Assembly (NCBI GenBank): GCA_947565255.1
Contig: CANOFI010000031.1
Span: forward strand, 1 to 13,744
Source of the DNA: an uncultured Lachnospiraceae bacterium
Lineage (GTDB): Bacteria > Bacillota > Clostridia > Lachnospirales > Lachnospiraceae
DNA length: 13,744 nt
Direction: 5' to 3'
Part shown: piece by piece, positions 1 through 6,563 of the stretch
Layout of the letters: every line of letters begins with the position of its first letter
Numbering within the stretch: the stretch's first letter is position 1
Notes under the pieces: generated by a model
What the model was told of the DNA's origin: nothing
Databases searched by the model: none
The model's input: the letters and a program-made list of their open reading frames with translations, nothing else
Translations under genes and position numbers: made by a program

Positions 1-81
1 GACTTCCGTCTCAAACGGACAGGATACCCGCTTCCCAACATAGGCTGCCAGCTTTTTACTGACAGAAGTCCGAATGGGTAA
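1..81 (+). CDS. 3' end of an unidentified upstream gene (partial)
   Basis: Frame 1 is open from the window edge through 26 codons and ends in TAA at 79-81. The visible C-terminus ends ...LFTDRSPNG and I do not recognise it. The main support is position: a strong intrinsic terminator begins seven bases after the stop, as expected for the last gene of a plus-strand operon. The other two plus frames stop earlier, at about 42-60. The minus strand is also open across this stretch and yields a plausible peptide with no good start, so the assignment is tentative. Confidence 0.35.
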   Translation, partial: DFRLKRTGYPLPNIGCQLFTDRSPNG

Positions 82-87
82 AAACGA

Positions 88-133
88 CAAGACTTATATC
101 ATCTTACACAGGTGATATGAGTCTTGTTTTTTT
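88..133 (+). terminator. Strong intrinsic terminator of the upstream transcription unit
   Basis: A 14-bp stem (88-101 with 113-126, one G-T wobble at 95/119) encloses an 11-base loop and is followed directly by seven T residues (127-133). This is a textbook rho-independent terminator on the plus strand. The opposite strand also has a short T-rich run after the stem, so some bidirectional function is possible. Confidence 0.85.
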
Positions 134-155
134 GTAAAAACAAAGAAATCCGACA

Positions 156-194
156 GGCTCATACACCGCGTGTATGAGTCATTTTTATTTTATC
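156..194 (+). terminator. Second hairpin with T-rich tail in the oadB leader
   Basis: A perfect 9-bp inverted repeat (CTCATACAC at 158-166, GTGTATGAG at 170-178) with a three-base loop extends to 11 bp with one wobble and one G-C pair. It is followed by ATTTTTATTTTATC. It could be a back-up terminator for the upstream unit or a leader/attenuator hairpin for oadB, whose ribosome site starts about 15 bases further on. I found no convincing -35/-10 pair between the two hairpins, so where oadB transcription starts is unresolved. Confidence 0.5.
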
Positions 195-221
195 TTATTA
201 CATATATAAGGAGGTTTTTCT

Positions 222-1361
222 ATGGATTTCTTAATTTCCGGCATCCGCGCGCTGCAGCCGGAGCAAATTGTAATGTACCTGATAGGTGCTCTTCTTATTT
301 ACCTTGCTGTCAAAAAAGACCTGGAACCGGCGCTCCTTCTGCCCATGGGCTTTGGAGCTATACTGGTCAACCTGCCGCTTTCCGGCGTCCTGAACCAGGA
401 AATGGCGGGAATAGGCGAGACTACCGGCATTATTGAGTGGCTCTTTCAGGTGGGCATTGAAGCGTCAGAAGCTATGCCGCTATTGCTCTTCATCGGTATT
501 GGAGCCATGATCGATTTTGGTCCGCTGCTCGCCAGCCCAAAGCTTTTCTTATTTGGCGCGGCGGCACAGTTTGGCATCTTTGCAGCCGTCTTCTTCGCTG
601 CCCTTCTCGGATTTGACATTAAGGACGCGGCATCCATCGGCATCATCGGCGCGGCAGACGGTCCGACTTCCATTCTGGTGTCCCAGGTACTCGGATCAAA
701 ATACGTCGGCGCAATTGCTGTCGTCGCCTACTCCTACATGGCTCTGGTTCCGATTGTCCAGCCTGTCGTCATCAAGGCCCTGACTACAAAAAAGGAACGG
801 TGCATCCATATGGAGTATAAGCCAAACGCCGTATCCAAAAGAGCAAAAATTCTATTTCCGATTCTGGTTACCTTTATCGCCGGACTGGTTGCTCCTGCCT
901 CCGTATCGCTGGTCGGTTTTCTGATGTTCGGAAATCTGCTGCGCGAGTGCGGCGTGCTTGGCAATCTTTCCGACAGCGCACAGAACGTGCTCGCCAATCT
1001 CGTAACCCTGCTGCTCGGCATCACTGTTTCCTTCAGCATGAAGGCAGATGCATTTGTCAACAAAGACACGCTGCTTATTATGGCTATTGGACTTTCCGCC
1101 TTTGTATTTGACACCGCAGGCGGGGTGCTGTTCGCCAAGCTGATGAACCTGTTCTCAAAAAATAAAATTAATCCGATGATTGGCGCAGCAGGAATTTCCG
1201 CATTTCCCATGTCTGCAAGGGTGGTTCAGAAGCTGGCCCTGAAGGAAGATCCGACCAACATCCTCATTATGCAGGCAACCGGAACCAATGTCTCCGGACA
1301 GATCGCCTCTGTTGTGGCAGGAGGCGTTATCCTCGGGCTGGTATCCTCGCTGCTGGGATAG
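222..1361 (+). CDS. oadB: Sodium-pumping decarboxylase beta subunit (OadB/GcdB/MmdB family)
   Basis: This integral membrane protein belongs to the biotin-dependent Na+-translocating decarboxylases (oxaloacetate, glutaconyl-CoA or methylmalonyl-CoA type). The beta subunit releases CO2 from carboxybiotin and exports Na+. It has 379 residues, near the family length, and is hydrophobic throughout with roughly nine or more membrane segments. The family-defining re-entrant motif GAADGPTSI (about 143-151) carries the conserved Asp (D146) that corresponds to the essential Asp203 of the Klebsiella protein. The second conserved region near the C-terminus, QATGTNVSGQ (351-360), carries the conserved Asn (N356). 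The ATG at 222 follows an AAGGAGG site with good spacing. The next gene, 49 bases downstream, encodes a small OadG-like peptide. Alpha and biotin-carrier subunits are not in the window, so the substrate cannot be assigned. The symbol denotes the family only. Confidence 0.93.
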   Translation: MDFLISGIRALQPEQIVMYLIGALLIYLAVKKDLEPALLLPMGFGAILVNLPLSGVLNQEMAGIGETTGIIEWLFQVGIEASEAMPLLLFIGIGAMIDFGPLLASPKLFLFGAAAQFGIFAAVFFAALLGFDIKDAASIGIIGAADGPTSILVSQVLGSKYVGAIAVVAYSYMALVPIVQPVVIKALTTKKERCIHMEYKPNAVSKRAKILFPILVTFIAGLVAPASVSLVGFLMFGNLLRECGVLGNLSDSAQNVLANLVTLLLGITVSFSMKADAFVNKDTLLIMAIGLSAFVFDTAGGVLFAKLMNLFSKNKINPMIGAAGISAFPMSARVVQKLALKEDPTNILIMQATGTNVSGQIASVVAGGVILGLVSSLLG

Positions 1362-1410
1362 AGTTCATCATTCGACAGGTATGATAAAAAATTTCAAAGG
1401 AGGGAATCTC

Positions 1411-1554
1411 ATGAACGAAACCGCTTATCTTGCACTGGAAATTATGTGGAAGGGCATGGTCAGCATCTTTGCTGTAATGATTCTGCTGACCCTTACAGTG
1501 TGGATTGTTACACATGTTACAAAAGATGAGGATAAGACATCGGATGCATCTTAA
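1411..1554 (+). CDS. Small OadG-like membrane peptide (sodium-pump gamma/anchor subunit candidate)
   Basis: A 47-residue protein starts at ATG 1411 behind a strong AAAGGAGG site (about 1397-1404). It has one hydrophobic segment (about residues 15-35) preceded by the pattern IMWKGMVSIFAVMILL, which resembles the GMG-x-VF-x-x-L-x-LL helix of OadG-type gamma subunits. A short charged tail follows. OadG anchors the alpha subunit to the beta subunit. Here the usual longer cytoplasmic and zinc-binding C-terminal part is absent, so if related it is a minimal anchor. The location 49 bases after oadB supports co-transcription and a pump role. The short length means the family assignment rests mainly on helix pattern and context. 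Confidence 0.7.
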   Translation: MNETAYLALEIMWKGMVSIFAVMILLTLTVWIVTHVTKDEDKTSDAS

Positions 1555-1605
1555 TGTTCCATACAAAAAAACTTTCAGGGCATTTTTCTTTCTATTATTA
1601 ATAGG

Positions 1606-1637
1606 GGGCTGTCTATTTACCGACAGCCCTCTTATCA
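1606..1637 (+). terminator. Probable terminator after the oadB pair
   Basis: GGGCTGTC (1606-1613) pairs perfectly with GACAGCCC (1622-1629) across an eight-base loop, about 50 bases after the small gene's stop. The following sequence (TCTTATCATTG) is only moderately T-rich, so termination efficiency is uncertain. No other structure lies between the operon end and the remnant at 1694. Confidence 0.55.
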
Positions 1638-1693
1638 TTGTAAATTTTCTGTCTGACCCACCGCCAACTACGACAATTCCACAGTCTGCTGTT

Positions 1694-2133
1694 TTTTGGG
1701 GAAGTGTTTTTATAAAGATAAAAGTATAAGAGACAATTATGAGTATCATAACAAACACATGCATCATTTGTTTTTCCACTGTAACCCCCGCTTCATTTGC
1801 AAAAATATTGAGAGTGTTAACAGCAGAATGGGTAATCATACACGGGAACAGGCTTCCGCCGCGATAAAATATCGTTACCAGTAAGAAGCCTCTGAAAATC
1901 ACTTTCTATAAAAATCCAATACATAGCATACAGACAGCACGGCAAACAATAGCTGATAACAAATCGTTGACTGTGACACCGCCCCAGAGATTTCCCGCCG
2001 CCAAAATTACCAAAGGTATATAGTAAAGCAACCAGCAGGCAGATACGGAAGATTTACAAAGTCCGTACCGTTTCTGTAAATTTTTTAAGACTGTATGAAC
2101 TTTATATATAAAAATCGCCCTGAATTCCTCTGT
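1694..2133 (-). pseudogene. Decayed CPBP-family intramembrane protease remnant
   Basis: Reading the minus strand in one frame from about 2133 gives a recognisable CPBP (CAAX protease / bacteriocin-processing) membrane-protease fragment. It holds a KRYGLCKSS segment, a YYIPLVILA helix, then GFL-stop-K-VIFRGFLL, then GGSLFPCMITHSAVN, and a final hydrophobic helix ending FIKTLPQ (about 1696). In intact family members the third motif is EExxxR. Here the two glutamates correspond to TAG (1906-1908) and AAA (1903-1905). The HxxxN motif is intact as HSAVN (His codon 1828-1830), but the region between FRG and GGSLFP that normally carries FxxxH is absent, so the fragment also seems to have an internal deletion. 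The N-terminal membrane segments are missing, with spoVT and its terminator in their place. The normal stop also seems lost, because the frame stays open into the antisense of the small OadG-like gene. These defects together argue for a dead gene. Confidence 0.75.
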
Positions 2134-2140
2134 TCAGGGC
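2110..2140 (-). terminator. spoVT terminator (possibly bidirectional)
   Basis: GCCCTGAA (2117-2124) pairs perfectly with TTCAGGGC (2133-2140) across an eight-base loop. On the minus strand the stem is followed by GATTTTTATAT, about 50 bases after the spoVT stop, which makes it the natural terminator of that gene. The plus-strand side (AATTTTCTTCTCTTT) is also T-rich, so it may block transcription from both directions. Confidence 0.8.
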
Positions 2141-2191
2141 AATTTTCTTCTCTTTATTCTTCTTAAACATCCTCTCTTTTTCTCTTCCCAT

Positions 2192-2740
2192 TCAGGATTC
2201 CATCTGCCTTCCCAGAAATCCTGCCGCAGAGCTTGCAAGCTTTTGCTCTACTTCTCCCATTTCTCCCTGACCGTCCCTGTCCAGAATTATGACTGCCCCG
2301 ATGGCATCCCCCTCACATATAATCGGACTTATGGTCTGCTGCGCAAAATCCTCGCCCGTATCGTTGGTAATTTTTACATATTTTTTATCATCCCTGGATG
2401 CGGTGATAAATTCTCTCTCCGTAATCACACTATCTAACTGGTTGCTGATCTCCTTCCCAAGAAAATCCTTCTTGGAGCCGCCGGATGCAGCAATCACCTG
2501 GTCTCTGTCCGTAATGCAGACCAAACGGCCGCTCGTCTGCGCCAATGCATCTGCATACTGTTTTGCGAATACACTCAGTTCTCCAATCGGAGAATATTTT
2601 TTCAAAATTATTTCACCCTCCCGGTCCGTGAAAATTTCCAGCGGATCGCCTTCTCTTATTCTGAGTGTCCTTCTGATTTCTTTGGGAACCACAACCCTTC
2701 CCAAATCGTCTATACGTCTTACAATACCTGTAGCTTTCAT
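2192..2740 (-). CDS. spoVT: Stage V sporulation protein T, AbrB-like transcription regulator
   Basis: SpoVT is a DNA-binding regulator that tunes sigma-G-dependent gene expression in the developing forespore, so the organism probably makes endospores. The protein has 182 residues against about 178 for Bacillus SpoVT. Residues 1-50 form the AbrB-type swapped-hairpin DNA-binding domain, with the near-invariant stretch IVRRIDDLGRVVVPKEIRRT and then LRIREGDPLEIF. Residues from about 55 on form the GAF-like sensor domain, including SGGSKKDFLGK and a terminal AAGFLGRQME like that of the Bacillus protein. The full sensor domain separates it from short AbrB or antitoxin proteins. The start ATG at 2740 has GGAGG about 13 bases upstream, a long spacing. 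A possible sigma-G promoter lies at 2794-2823 and a terminator at 2110-2140, so it is probably monocistronic. Confidence 0.95.
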   Translation of the reverse strand: MKATGIVRRIDDLGRVVVPKEIRRTLRIREGDPLEIFTDREGEIILKKYSPIGELSVFAKQYADALAQTSGRLVCITDRDQVIAASGGSKKDFLGKEISNQLDSVITEREFITASRDDKKYVKITNDTGEDFAQQTISPIICEGDAIGAVIILDRDGQGEMGEVEQKLASSAAGFLGRQMES

Positions 2741-2793
2741 ATTTTTCTCATTTCCTCCATTTTTACTTTTACTTTAATTACTTCATGTGGTGT

Positions 2794-2823
2794 TATTATC
2801 TGTAAAAAACGGAGAATATATGC
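2794..2823 (-). promoter_or_regulatory. Candidate sigma-G-type promoter of spoVT
   Basis: On the minus strand, GCATA (2819-2823) matches the sigma-G -35 pattern G(A/C)AT(A/G). GATAATA (2794-2800) matches six of seven positions of the CATnnTA-type -10 element, and the spacer is 18 bases, as expected. Bacillus spoVT is transcribed by forespore sigma-G. The GATAAT core could equally be a sigma-A -10 with a weak -35, so this is only suggestive. Confidence 0.4.
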
Positions 2824-2897
2824 ATGATTTTTTTTAGAAACATCAAACATATTAAAAAATATATTTAGAATGGTTCTCATAGACCGCGGATGTTATC

Positions 2898-3890
2898 CTA
2901 ATAGCCAAACTTCTGCAGCCACTCTACACAGCCTGGAAACCATTTTCCGGCATTGGAATTGCCCTCTGCCATCCCGACACCATGCGCACCGAACGGATAA
3001 ATGTGAAGCTCGCACTCCGCACCCGCTTTCTCCATTGCCGCTGCAAATTCTTCACTGTTTGCAGGCGGTACCGCCTGGTCATTCTCACAATGCCAGATGA
3101 AGACCGGCGGAGTATCTTTTGTTACCCCTTCCTCTGCAGAATATTGTAAAATCAGCTCCTCATTATTCACATTATCCGCACCAAGAAATTGTTTTCTTGT
3201 AATCTCATGCGTCAGCCCATCTTTTAATGAAATAACCGGATAGCACAAAATTCCATAATCAGGTTTTGCAGACACCTTGTCAACCTCATCCAGCTTCTGT
3301 CCATCTTCCTCATAATGCTCCAGCGACATCGCCGCCAGATGCCCTCCTGCCGAAAAACCCATCACCGCAATTTTATCCGGGTCAATGCCAAATTCCTCTG
3401 CATGCGCGCGCACATAACGAATTGCACGGAATATATCGCTCATACTTGCATCCTTATTATACGGTTTGATACGGTACTGCAGTACAAATGCCGTAATGTG
3501 ATTTTCATTGAGCGCCTGCGCAGGCTTTACGCCCTCCTTTTCCACTGTGAGGTCAACATAACCGCCGCCCGGACATACAATCACACAGCCACCATTTGTA
3601 TTGCCCTCTGCGATATACGGAGTAATGGTCGGGGGCTTCACTCCGTATCCCTCCTCATAATACGGTATATCCGCCGTATTTTCCCACAAATTAATTGCCT
3701 CATGCCCGGCGTACGTCTGCACTGCCGCAGAGGAATCGTATACCTTTGGTTCTTTTCTACCCTCCGTCTTTTTATCCCCATTCACTGTTTTATCTGCTCC
3801 TTTCTCTTTTTTATCAGCACTGCCGCATGCCACCAGCGCCAATGACAGCGCCGCACAGAATACAACCGCAATTGTTCTCCTTTTTTTCAT
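2898..3890 (-). CDS. Lipoprotein alpha/beta-hydrolase esterase (acetylxylan-esterase-like)
   Basis: A 330-residue exported lipoprotein starts MKKRRTIAVV, has a hydrophobic core, and a lipobox LVAC with lipidation at Cys22. A lysine-rich linker follows to about residue 47. The rest is an alpha/beta hydrolase of the esterase/lipase class. It has the oxyanion-hole segment CPGGGY (106-111), the nucleophile elbow GFSAGGH (Ser180), an acidic residue in WHCENDQAVPP (Asp271), and the catalytic histidine in FGAHGVG (His303). This set and the ILCYPVISL strand resemble BD-FAE/acetylxylan esterase-like enzymes that remove acetyl or feruloyl groups from plant polysaccharides. Surface anchoring fits that role, but the substrate is an inference. 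The ATG at 3890 follows AAAGGGG with nine bases of spacing. A promoter pair lies at 3965-4005. No clear terminator is seen before spoVT, so some read-through into spoVT is possible. Confidence 0.85.
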   Translation of the reverse strand: MKKRRTIAVVFCAALSLALVACGSADKKEKGADKTVNGDKKTEGRKEPKVYDSSAAVQTYAGHEAINLWENTADIPYYEEGYGVKPPTITPYIAEGNTNGGCVIVCPGGGYVDLTVEKEGVKPAQALNENHITAFVLQYRIKPYNKDASMSDIFRAIRYVRAHAEEFGIDPDKIAVMGFSAGGHLAAMSLEHYEEDGQKLDEVDKVSAKPDYGILCYPVISLKDGLTHEITRKQFLGADNVNNEELILQYSAEEGVTKDTPPVFIWHCENDQAVPPANSEEFAAAMEKAGAECELHIYPFGAHGVGMAEGNSNAGKWFPGCVEWLQKFGY

Positions 3891-3964
3891 ACCATTTTAC
3901 CCCTTTGCATGATTAATTATTGTCTGGGCTCACCGCCCTGCATATGAGTTTTGCAACTATTAAT

Positions 3965-4005
3965 TCTATAACAATATCATACACCATATCCAAGCTAAAA
4001 TTCAA
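3965..4005 (-). promoter_or_regulatory. Candidate sigma-A promoter of the esterase gene
   Basis: Two overlapping minus-strand arrangements are visible. One is TTGGAT (3988-3993), a 17-base spacer and TATAGA (3965-3970). The other is TTGAAT (4000-4005), an 18-base spacer and TATGAT (3976-3981). Either would give an untranslated leader of roughly 70-85 bases before the ATG at 3890. The remainder of the 3891-4110 intergenic stretch is AT-rich, and I see no RNA gene or repeat in it. Confidence 0.4.
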
Positions 4006-4110
4006 GTATTTCAGACATACTGCTGCAATAAAATACAGCAATGATATACCGCCCTGCTTTTCTTAGAGCGTTTCCAAAAATTCATTCACGCCAACCACCG
4101 CAAAATTTTA

Positions 4111-4139
4111 TTGTATTCCTCAATTTTTTATGCTATGAT
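4111..4139 (+). promoter_or_regulatory. Sigma-A promoter of the PII-potABC operon
   Basis: TTGTAT (4111-4116) and TATGAT (4134-4139) are separated by exactly 17 bases, and a TGC extended -10 precedes the -10 box. Transcription would start near 4146, leaving a leader of about 25-30 bases before the PII start. That is too short for a riboswitch, so control is more likely at initiation or through the proteins themselves. Confidence 0.7.
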
Positions 4140-4174
4140 AGGAAAAATGAACGTGCCCGGAGGAGGATATGTGT

Positions 4175-4516
4175 ATGAAGAAGCTTGAAATTATTATCAG
4201 ACCCGAAAAACTCAACGATTTAAAGGATATTTTAGAACAGTATGAATACAGCGGACTGACGGTCATGTCCGCCATGGGCTGCGGACACCAGAAAGGAACA
4301 TCCGACCCGCAGTTTAAAAAACTTGGTTTAGAAGCAAATCTATTACCGAAACTATATGTAATGACGGTTGTCTGGGACGAAGATTTAGAAGATATTCTTG
4401 CCACACTGGTGGAACGATTGTCCACAGGAAGCGTCGGGGACGGCAAAATATTTATTTCCGATATGGCCGATGTCGTAAGAATCCGCACAGGAGAACACGG
4501 AAAACAAATCTTATAA
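4175..4516 (+). CDS. PII-family signal transduction protein (GlnB/GlnK-like, atypical T-loop)
   Basis: PII proteins are trimeric sensors of ATP/ADP and 2-oxoglutarate that control nitrogen transporters and enzymes by direct contact. With the start used here the protein has 113 residues, matching the classical 112. It opens MKKLEIIIRPEKL, as GlnB does. Nucleotide-site residues are kept: GCGHQKG with Gln39, a T-loop lysine in LLPK (K59), the signature STGSVGDGKIF (83-93) and VRIRTGE with two arginines (R102, R104). The T-loop reads SDPQFKKLGLEAN and has no tyrosine where enteric PII carries Tyr51 in LYRG, so uridylylation there is impossible. An upstream in-frame ATG at 4169 lies only two bases from AGGAGG (4161-4166), whereas ATG 4175 lies eight bases away and gives the canonical N-terminus, so 4175 is preferred. 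It is the first gene of an operon with potABC, 28 bases before potA, which suggests that the transporter is its target. Confidence 0.88.
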   Translation: MKKLEIIIRPEKLNDLKDILEQYEYSGLTVMSAMGCGHQKGTSDPQFKKLGLEANLLPKLYVMTVVWDEDLEDILATLVERLSTGSVGDGKIFISDMADVVRIRTGEHGKQIL

Positions 4517-4544
4517 AAATAAAAACTACGGAGGAACCATTTCA

Positions 4545-5663
4545 TTGGAAGAAAAGAAGGTAATGATTCAACTGAAAAATGTCGTTAAATTTTTTGGACG
4601 TCATAAAGTCGTAAAATCCATTAATCTGGATATTTATGAAGGTGAATTTCTGACGCTTTTAGGTCCGTCCGGCTGCGGAAAAACGACTACCCTGCGTATG
4701 ATTGCGGGTTTCGAGGAGGCCACGGAAGGAGAAATTTATCTGGATGACGTCAATATGGAAGGAAAGCCCCCTTATGCCCGCGATGTCAATACGGTCTTCC
4801 AGAATTATGCTTTGTTTCCTCATATGAATGTGTATGACAACATCGCCTTTGGTCTCGTCGAAAAAAAGCTTCCCAGGGCCGAAATCAGAGAAAAGGTATT
4901 AAACGCCCTGGAAATGGTGCAGCTGGAGGGATTCGAAAAACGAAAGCCTTCCCAGATGTCAGGCGGACAAAAACAGCGCGTTGCCATTGCGCGTGCGCTC
5001 GTTAATAACCCAAAGGTTCTTCTTCTGGATGAACCACTGGGTGCATTAGACCTGAAACTCCGAAAACAGATGCAAAGCGAGCTGAAACATCTGCAGCAAA
5101 AATTGGGAATTACATTTCTCTACGTCACGCACGACCAGGAAGAGGCCCTTACGATGAGCGACCGCATTGCCATCATGAATCAGGGAAGAATTGAACAGCT
5201 TGGAACCGCACAGGACATTTACGAACATCCTGTCAGCAAATTTGTGGCTGATTTTATCGGAGAATCCAATATTTTAGAGGGATACGTCACAAAGACGGAT
5301 GACGCCACCATTTCTGTGCGCTTTGAATTTGGACAGCTGGACGGCATTGCCGCCAGTGAATTTGTGGATGAAGAAATGATTTATGTATCTGTTCGCCCCG
5401 AGCATGTTAAATACTCGCAAAAACCTGTAAAAGATTTTCATCTGCAGGGAATCATCAAAGAATATATTTATGCCGGTTCTTCCATCCGTATGATTGCCGA
5501 GCTGCCGAACAGCCAGGAAATTATCCTTTTATGCCATCCGCAGGATACCCTTCCCGCTACCGGCACCGACATATATCTATACTGGAATCCTGACAAGGCT
5601 GTATTGCTCCACACCAATGAAGACAAATTATATGACCTGATTGAGGACGCCGTATTAAAATGA
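4545..5663 (+). CDS. potA: Polyamine-type ABC importer ATPase (PotA-like)
   Basis: This is the ATP-hydrolysing subunit of a spermidine/putrescine-class importer; it sits on the cytosolic face bound to PotB and PotC. It has 372 residues against about 378 for E. coli PotA. Visible motifs are Walker A GPSGCGKTT (40-48), the Q-loop at VFQNYALFPHMN (Gln86), the ABC signature MSGGQKQR (138-145), Walker B LLLDEP (159-164), the D-loop GALD and the switch histidine in THDQEEA (His196). A TOBE-type regulatory domain follows from about residue 240 (ESNILEGYV, SVRPEHVKYS). The start appears to be TTG at 4545, with GGAGG (4530-4534) ten bases upstream. The next ATG (4563, residue 7) has a poor site. The weak UUG start may lower its expression. 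The stop is 16 bases before potB. Other substrates of this transporter class (for example opines or phosphonates) cannot be excluded from the ATPase alone. Confidence 0.9.
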   Translation: MEEKKVMIQLKNVVKFFGRHKVVKSINLDIYEGEFLTLLGPSGCGKTTTLRMIAGFEEATEGEIYLDDVNMEGKPPYARDVNTVFQNYALFPHMNVYDNIAFGLVEKKLPRAEIREKVLNALEMVQLEGFEKRKPSQMSGGQKQRVAIARALVNNPKVLLLDEPLGALDLKLRKQMQSELKHLQQKLGITFLYVTHDQEEALTMSDRIAIMNQGRIEQLGTAQDIYEHPVSKFVADFIGESNILEGYVTKTDDATISVRFEFGQLDGIAASEFVDEEMIYVSVRPEHVKYSQKPVKDFHLQGIIKEYIYAGSSIRMIAELPNSQEIILLCHPQDTLPATGTDIYLYWNPDKAVLLHTNEDKLYDLIEDAVLK

Positions 5664-5679
5664 AAGGAGACAGACTGCA

Positions 5680-6546
5680 ATGAACACGCGCAGACAAAAA
5701 CGTTACCAGAAAAATACAATCCCTATCCTTTCCATGGTGGGGCCAACCGGTCTGTGGCTTCTTTTATTTCTCGCCTTTCCCATGGTTTATGTCCTTGCCA
5801 TCAGTGTCATGACCAAATCCTATTATCACGGCGTAGAATGGGTATTTTCCCTGGAGAGCTACAAATCGCTTTTTCAGTCGCGTTACCTGAAGATTACATG
5901 GGATTCCCTCGTGCTTGCACTGAAAACAAGCATAATCTGTCTGGTTGCAGCATACCCATTTGCCTATATTTTATCGAAAATGCGTCCGGCAGTCAAAGGC
6001 TTCTGTCTTCTGCTCGTCATGCTTCCATTCTGGATTAACGGTTTAATCCGTCTGGACGGCTGGGCAAACATTATCCGCGACTCAGGAATTATCAATACAT
6101 TTTTACTGCACATCGGCATAATCTCCAAACCGCTCCGCATGTTCAAGACAGACGGCGCCGTTTTATTCGGCATGGTGTACACCTTTCTGCCATTTATGAT
6201 TCTGCCCCTGCAGACATCCATTTCCAAAATCGACCCAAGCCTGATTGAAGCATCCCGCGACCTTGGCTGCAACAAATTTCGAACATTTGTTCGTGTCATT
6301 CTTCCATTGAGCGCACCCGGCATTTTTTCCGGCATCATTCAGGTATTTATTCCAAGCCTTGGGGCCTTTTATATTTCAGACATTATGGGAAGCAACCGCC
6401 TGCTTCTGGGGAATCTGATAAAAAACCTGTTTATGAGTGAAAAAAACTGGCCGGCCGGCGCTGCCCTTTCGGTCCTGTTAATCGCATTTACCCTTGCTGC
6501 CCTGAAATTATACAGCAAAATCGGCAGCATGGATGACCTGGCATAG
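5680..6546 (+). CDS. potB: Polyamine-type ABC importer permease, PotB-like
   Basis: A 288-residue inner-membrane permease, matching the roughly 280 of PotB, has about six hydrophobic segments. The first is at about 23-45 and the last lies near the C-terminus. The EAA loop that contacts the ATPase is clear: IEASRDLGCNKF followed by RVILPLSAPGI (about 189-215). The stretch LPFWINGLIRLDGW (115-128) is typical of PotB-type permeases. The ATG at 5680 follows AAGGAGA with nine bases of spacing. Upstream potA ends 16 bases before and potC begins 17 bases after the stop, so the three genes are co-transcribed and probably translated in balanced amounts. Confidence 0.9.
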   Translation: MNTRRQKRYQKNTIPILSMVGPTGLWLLLFLAFPMVYVLAISVMTKSYYHGVEWVFSLESYKSLFQSRYLKITWDSLVLALKTSIICLVAAYPFAYILSKMRPAVKGFCLLLVMLPFWINGLIRLDGWANIIRDSGIINTFLLHIGIISKPLRMFKTDGAVLFGMVYTFLPFMILPLQTSISKIDPSLIEASRDLGCNKFRTFVRVILPLSAPGIFSGIIQVFIPSLGAFYISDIMGSNRLLLGNLIKNLFMSEKNWPAGAALSVLLIAFTLAALKLYSKIGSMDDLA

Positions 6547-6563
6547 ACTGGAGGTGCTGACAA

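Noticed and set aside
1..95. Minus-strand open stretch reading ...RTSVSKKLAAYVGKRVSC... towards the window edge.
   Set aside because: It has an in-frame stop at 94-96 and no ribosome site or usual start. The plus-strand reading that ends just before the terminator fits better, although neither is certain.
734..1210. A 158-codon minus-strand frame within oadB.
   Set aside because: It is antisense to a well-supported membrane protein with conserved family motifs; its composition is typical of a shadow frame and it has no ribosome site of note.
1327..1902. A 191-codon minus-strand open frame starting with GTG and running antisense through the small OadG-like gene.
   Set aside because: Only its first ~69 codons show protease-like sequence. 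It starts immediately after an in-frame TAG within the motif and has no ribosome site. The remainder is antisense of real genes, so it is treated as part of the pseudogene relic.
2192..2740. The AbrB-type domain as an antitoxin of a toxin-antitoxin pair.
   Set aside because: The protein is full-length SpoVT with its GAF-like domain and near-identity to the Bacillus N-terminus. No small toxin gene lies next to it.
2845..2866. AT-only imperfect inverted repeat after the esterase gene as a terminator.
   Set aside because: The stem consists solely of A-T pairs with a mismatch and could arise by chance in this AT-rich gap.
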